From Anaerolineales bacterium UBA6668 (lineage in GTDB: Bacteria; Chloroflexota; Anaerolineae; Anaerolineales; UBA6668): a stretch of 7,917 nt of DNA. The stretch covers positions 679 to 8,595 of the forward strand of contig DKKK01000151.1 in the NCBI GenBank assembly GCA_002455215.1, written 5' to 3'. Positions 6,936-7,917 of this stretch are shown piece after piece. The notes under the pieces were generated by a model, which worked only from the letters and a program-made list of their open reading frames with translations, made no database searches and was not told where the DNA came from. Each line of letters opens with the position of its first letter. Positions within the stretch are counted from its first letter, which is position 1. A program made the position numbers and the translations under genes.

Positions 6936-7649
6936 ATGGAAAAATTAGGTATCAATCTAGGCTTTTTCCTAGTTCAATTACTGAACTTCATCGTAGTCGC
7001 CTTCATTTTGTCGCAGGCTTGGAAGATGGTAGTGGACATGCTGGAAAAACGTCGAGAGAAAATTGCTCAGGGCTTGGAAGACGCACGCGTCGCCGCCGAA
7101 GCCCGTGCGAACGCAGAGAAGGAAGCAGAAAAAATTCTTTCTGCCGCTCGCTCTGAACGCGCTCGCCTTTTGGCAGATGTTAACGCCGCCGCCGAAAAGG
7201 TGACCGCCGATGCTCGCGCCGCCGCCGAAGCCGAAAAGGCAAAGGTGGTTGCCGAAGCGCGTGTCGCCGCCGAAGCCGAAAAGGTCAACATGCTCCGCGA
7301 AGTGCGTGGTCAAATTGGTGGTTTGGCTGTTGCCGCCGCCAACCGCATTGTCGAAGCCAATTTGGATGCCAAGAAGCAACAATCCTTGCTCGATGAATTC
7401 TTTAGTGGCGTATCCAATGGCAAAGTGACCGTACTGGAAGGTGTCCCTGCCGGCGCATCTGCCGAAGTTACTTCTGCTTTGCCATTGACCGATGCCGAAC
7501 AAGCTCGCTTTACTGCCAGCTTGGGCAACAACGTTTCCTTCAAGGTAGATCCTTCCTTGTTGGGTGGCGTGTTGGTGCGTGTGGGCGACCGCGAAGTGGA
7601 TGGTTCTGTCAAGCGCAAGATGAGCGCGTTGGCTTCTTCTTTGAAGTAA
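6936..7649 (+). CDS. atpF: F-type ATP synthase subunit b fused to a delta-type C-terminal domain
   Basis: Subunit b is the peripheral stalk that holds F1 against the membrane stator. The protein has 237 residues; E. coli b has 156. ATG 6936 follows AGGAG (6922-6926) by 9 bases. It has one N-terminal membrane helix (about 5-27, NLGFFLVQLLNFIVVAFIL), then a long charged, Ala/Glu/Lys/Arg-rich coiled coil (about 35-155). A compact C-terminal domain of about 60 residues follows (178-237), with VTSALPLTDAEQA, VDPSLLGGVLVRVGD (204-218) and VDGSVKRKM (221-229). These are the hallmarks of the C-terminal domain of delta/OSCP, which in E. coli binds the end of b. The N-terminal helical domain of delta, which binds alpha, is not present. 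The natural reading is a b-deltaC fusion; a separate delta or a second b could exist elsewhere. It is the last gene before the terminator. Confidence 0.92.
   Translation: MEKLGINLGFFLVQLLNFIVVAFILSQAWKMVVDMLEKRREKIAQGLEDARVAAEARANAEKEAEKILSAARSERARLLADVNAAAEKVTADARAAAEAEKAKVVAEARVAAEAEKVNMLREVRGQIGGLAVAAANRIVEANLDAKKQQSLLDEFFSGVSNGKVTVLEGVPAGASAEVTSALPLTDAEQARFTASLGNNVSFKVDPSLLGGVLVRVGDREVDGSVKRKMSALASSLK
7220..7284 (+). repeat. Pair of 20-bp direct repeats with 45-bp period inside atpF
   Basis: The 20 bases at 7220-7239 recur exactly at 7265-7284. They encode AAEAEK at residues 96-101 and again at 111-116, a 15-residue period in the coiled coil. This suggests internal duplication of one coiled-coil unit, or strong compositional constraint. 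Confidence 0.8.
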
Positions 7650-7667
7650 TTCAACGAAGTAATTCAA
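7643..7667 (+). repeat. Tandem 13-bp duplication spanning the atpF stop codon
   Basis: GAAGTAATTCAA occurs at 7643-7654 and again at 7656-7667 with one base between. The first copy carries the atpF stop TAA (7647-7649); the second TAA is in another frame. It looks like a local tandem duplication between the gene end and the terminator. Confidence 0.85.
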
Positions 7668-7682
7668 AGAGAATGTATCCAT

Positions 7683-7709
7683 AAGCCCCTGTTTATACGG
7701 GGGCTTTTT
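7683..7709 (+). terminator. Strong intrinsic (Rho-independent) terminator after atpF
   Basis: AAGCCCC (7683-7689) pairs with GGGGCTT (7700-7706). The stem continues inward through a T-G wobble and GT/AC pairs to a TTAT tetraloop (7693-7696), giving ten base pairs. The T run 7705-7709 follows, partly paired, with further Ts at 7712-7714. It lies 33 bases after the atpF stop and should end most atp transcripts here. Confidence 0.9.
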
Positions 7710-7917
7710 GGTTTAAATGACATGTTACTTTTTACAAAACGAGTGATGCCGCCCATCGACCCGGTTGTTTGTATCCTGATTTGGCAAATGCAAAAACTCC
7801 CCATGCCAAAAGAATAAAGATGCAAATTTAACTGTAGTCGTAACTGCAATAAACGTAGTGCGGATTTTTCTTTTTTGACACGAGAACGCAACGATTCATT
7901 GCCAAGCAAAGGCTTTG
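7710..7917. other. Spacer after the atp transcription unit, no gene recognised
   Basis: About 200 bases, more A/T-rich than the genes, with stop codons in all frames at short intervals. No open frame with a family match, tRNA-like fold or clear terminator was seen. A TTGACA hexamer at 7875-7880 lacks a good -10 box at the right distance. The region may hold upstream control sequence for a gene beyond the window, but nothing visible proves it. Confidence 0.6.

Noticed and set aside
6978..7682. Long minus-strand open frame of 234 codons opposite atpF
   Set aside because: It lies antisense to a well-supported gene and reaches past its stop. Its His/Gly/Phe-rich product reflects the reverse of GCC/GAA-rich coiled-coil codons, with no family resemblance.
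7746..7817. Small plus-strand open frame of 23 codons after the terminator
   Set aside because: There is no clear ribosome site and no recognisable product; a frame this short is expected by chance.
7875..7903. Possible promoter with a perfect TTGACA near the right edge
   Set aside because: At 15-18 bases downstream there is no hexamer resembling TATAAT, and no following gene is visible in the window.
7664..7909. Minus-strand open frame of 81 codons across the 3' spacer
   Set aside because: It starts with TTG, has no ribosome site, runs through the terminator hairpin, and its product is basic and without any recognisable domain.

Overview
The window carries the end of a respiratory complex I (nuo) cluster followed, on the same strand, by the membrane-sector genes of an F-type ATP synthase. 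The order is nuoL (3' end only), nuoM, a second nuoM paralog, nuoN, then a small AtpZ/AtpI-family gene, atpB (a), atpE (c) and atpF (b). A strong intrinsic terminator and about 200 bases without a convincing gene close it. All genes are on the + strand and tightly packed (2-18 bases apart inside nuo, an overlap between the AtpZ/AtpI gene and atpB, 45-53 bases elsewhere in atp). The likely source is a respiring bacterium of moderate GC content. The double-NuoM cluster and the protein wording suggest Chloroflexota (perhaps Anaerolineae), but this is inference from family resemblance without a search.

Bases 1-5093: the antiporter-like proton-pumping arm of NADH:quinone oxidoreductase. NuoL, two different NuoM-type subunits and NuoN are encoded back to back, the gene content of the so-called 2M complex I, which is thought to carry one extra pumping module. 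The two NuoM proteins are not a recent copy. The second lacks the lysine expected in TM7, while NuoM1, NuoN and their E. coli counterparts have it. The visible NuoL tail has an apparently doubled segment in the lateral-helix region, which may be the extension needed to span an additional subunit.

Bases 5094-7649: a consensus extended -10 promoter lies between nuoN and the atp genes, so atp transcription may be boosted independently of nuo read-through. The atp genes encode an assembly-type small membrane protein, an unusually long a subunit with a His/acid-rich insert, a proton-type c subunit, and a b subunit whose C-terminus is a delta-type (OSCP) C-terminal domain. No F1 gene (alpha, beta, gamma, epsilon or a separate delta) is present before the terminator, so F1 must be encoded elsewhere.

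Functionally, the nuo proteins build the proton gradient during NADH oxidation and the atp proteins form the membrane rotor and stator that spend it. No mobile element, CRISPR array, tRNA or rRNA was seen. The window is mostly conserved energy metabolism; its interest lies in the subunit variations listed in the findings.
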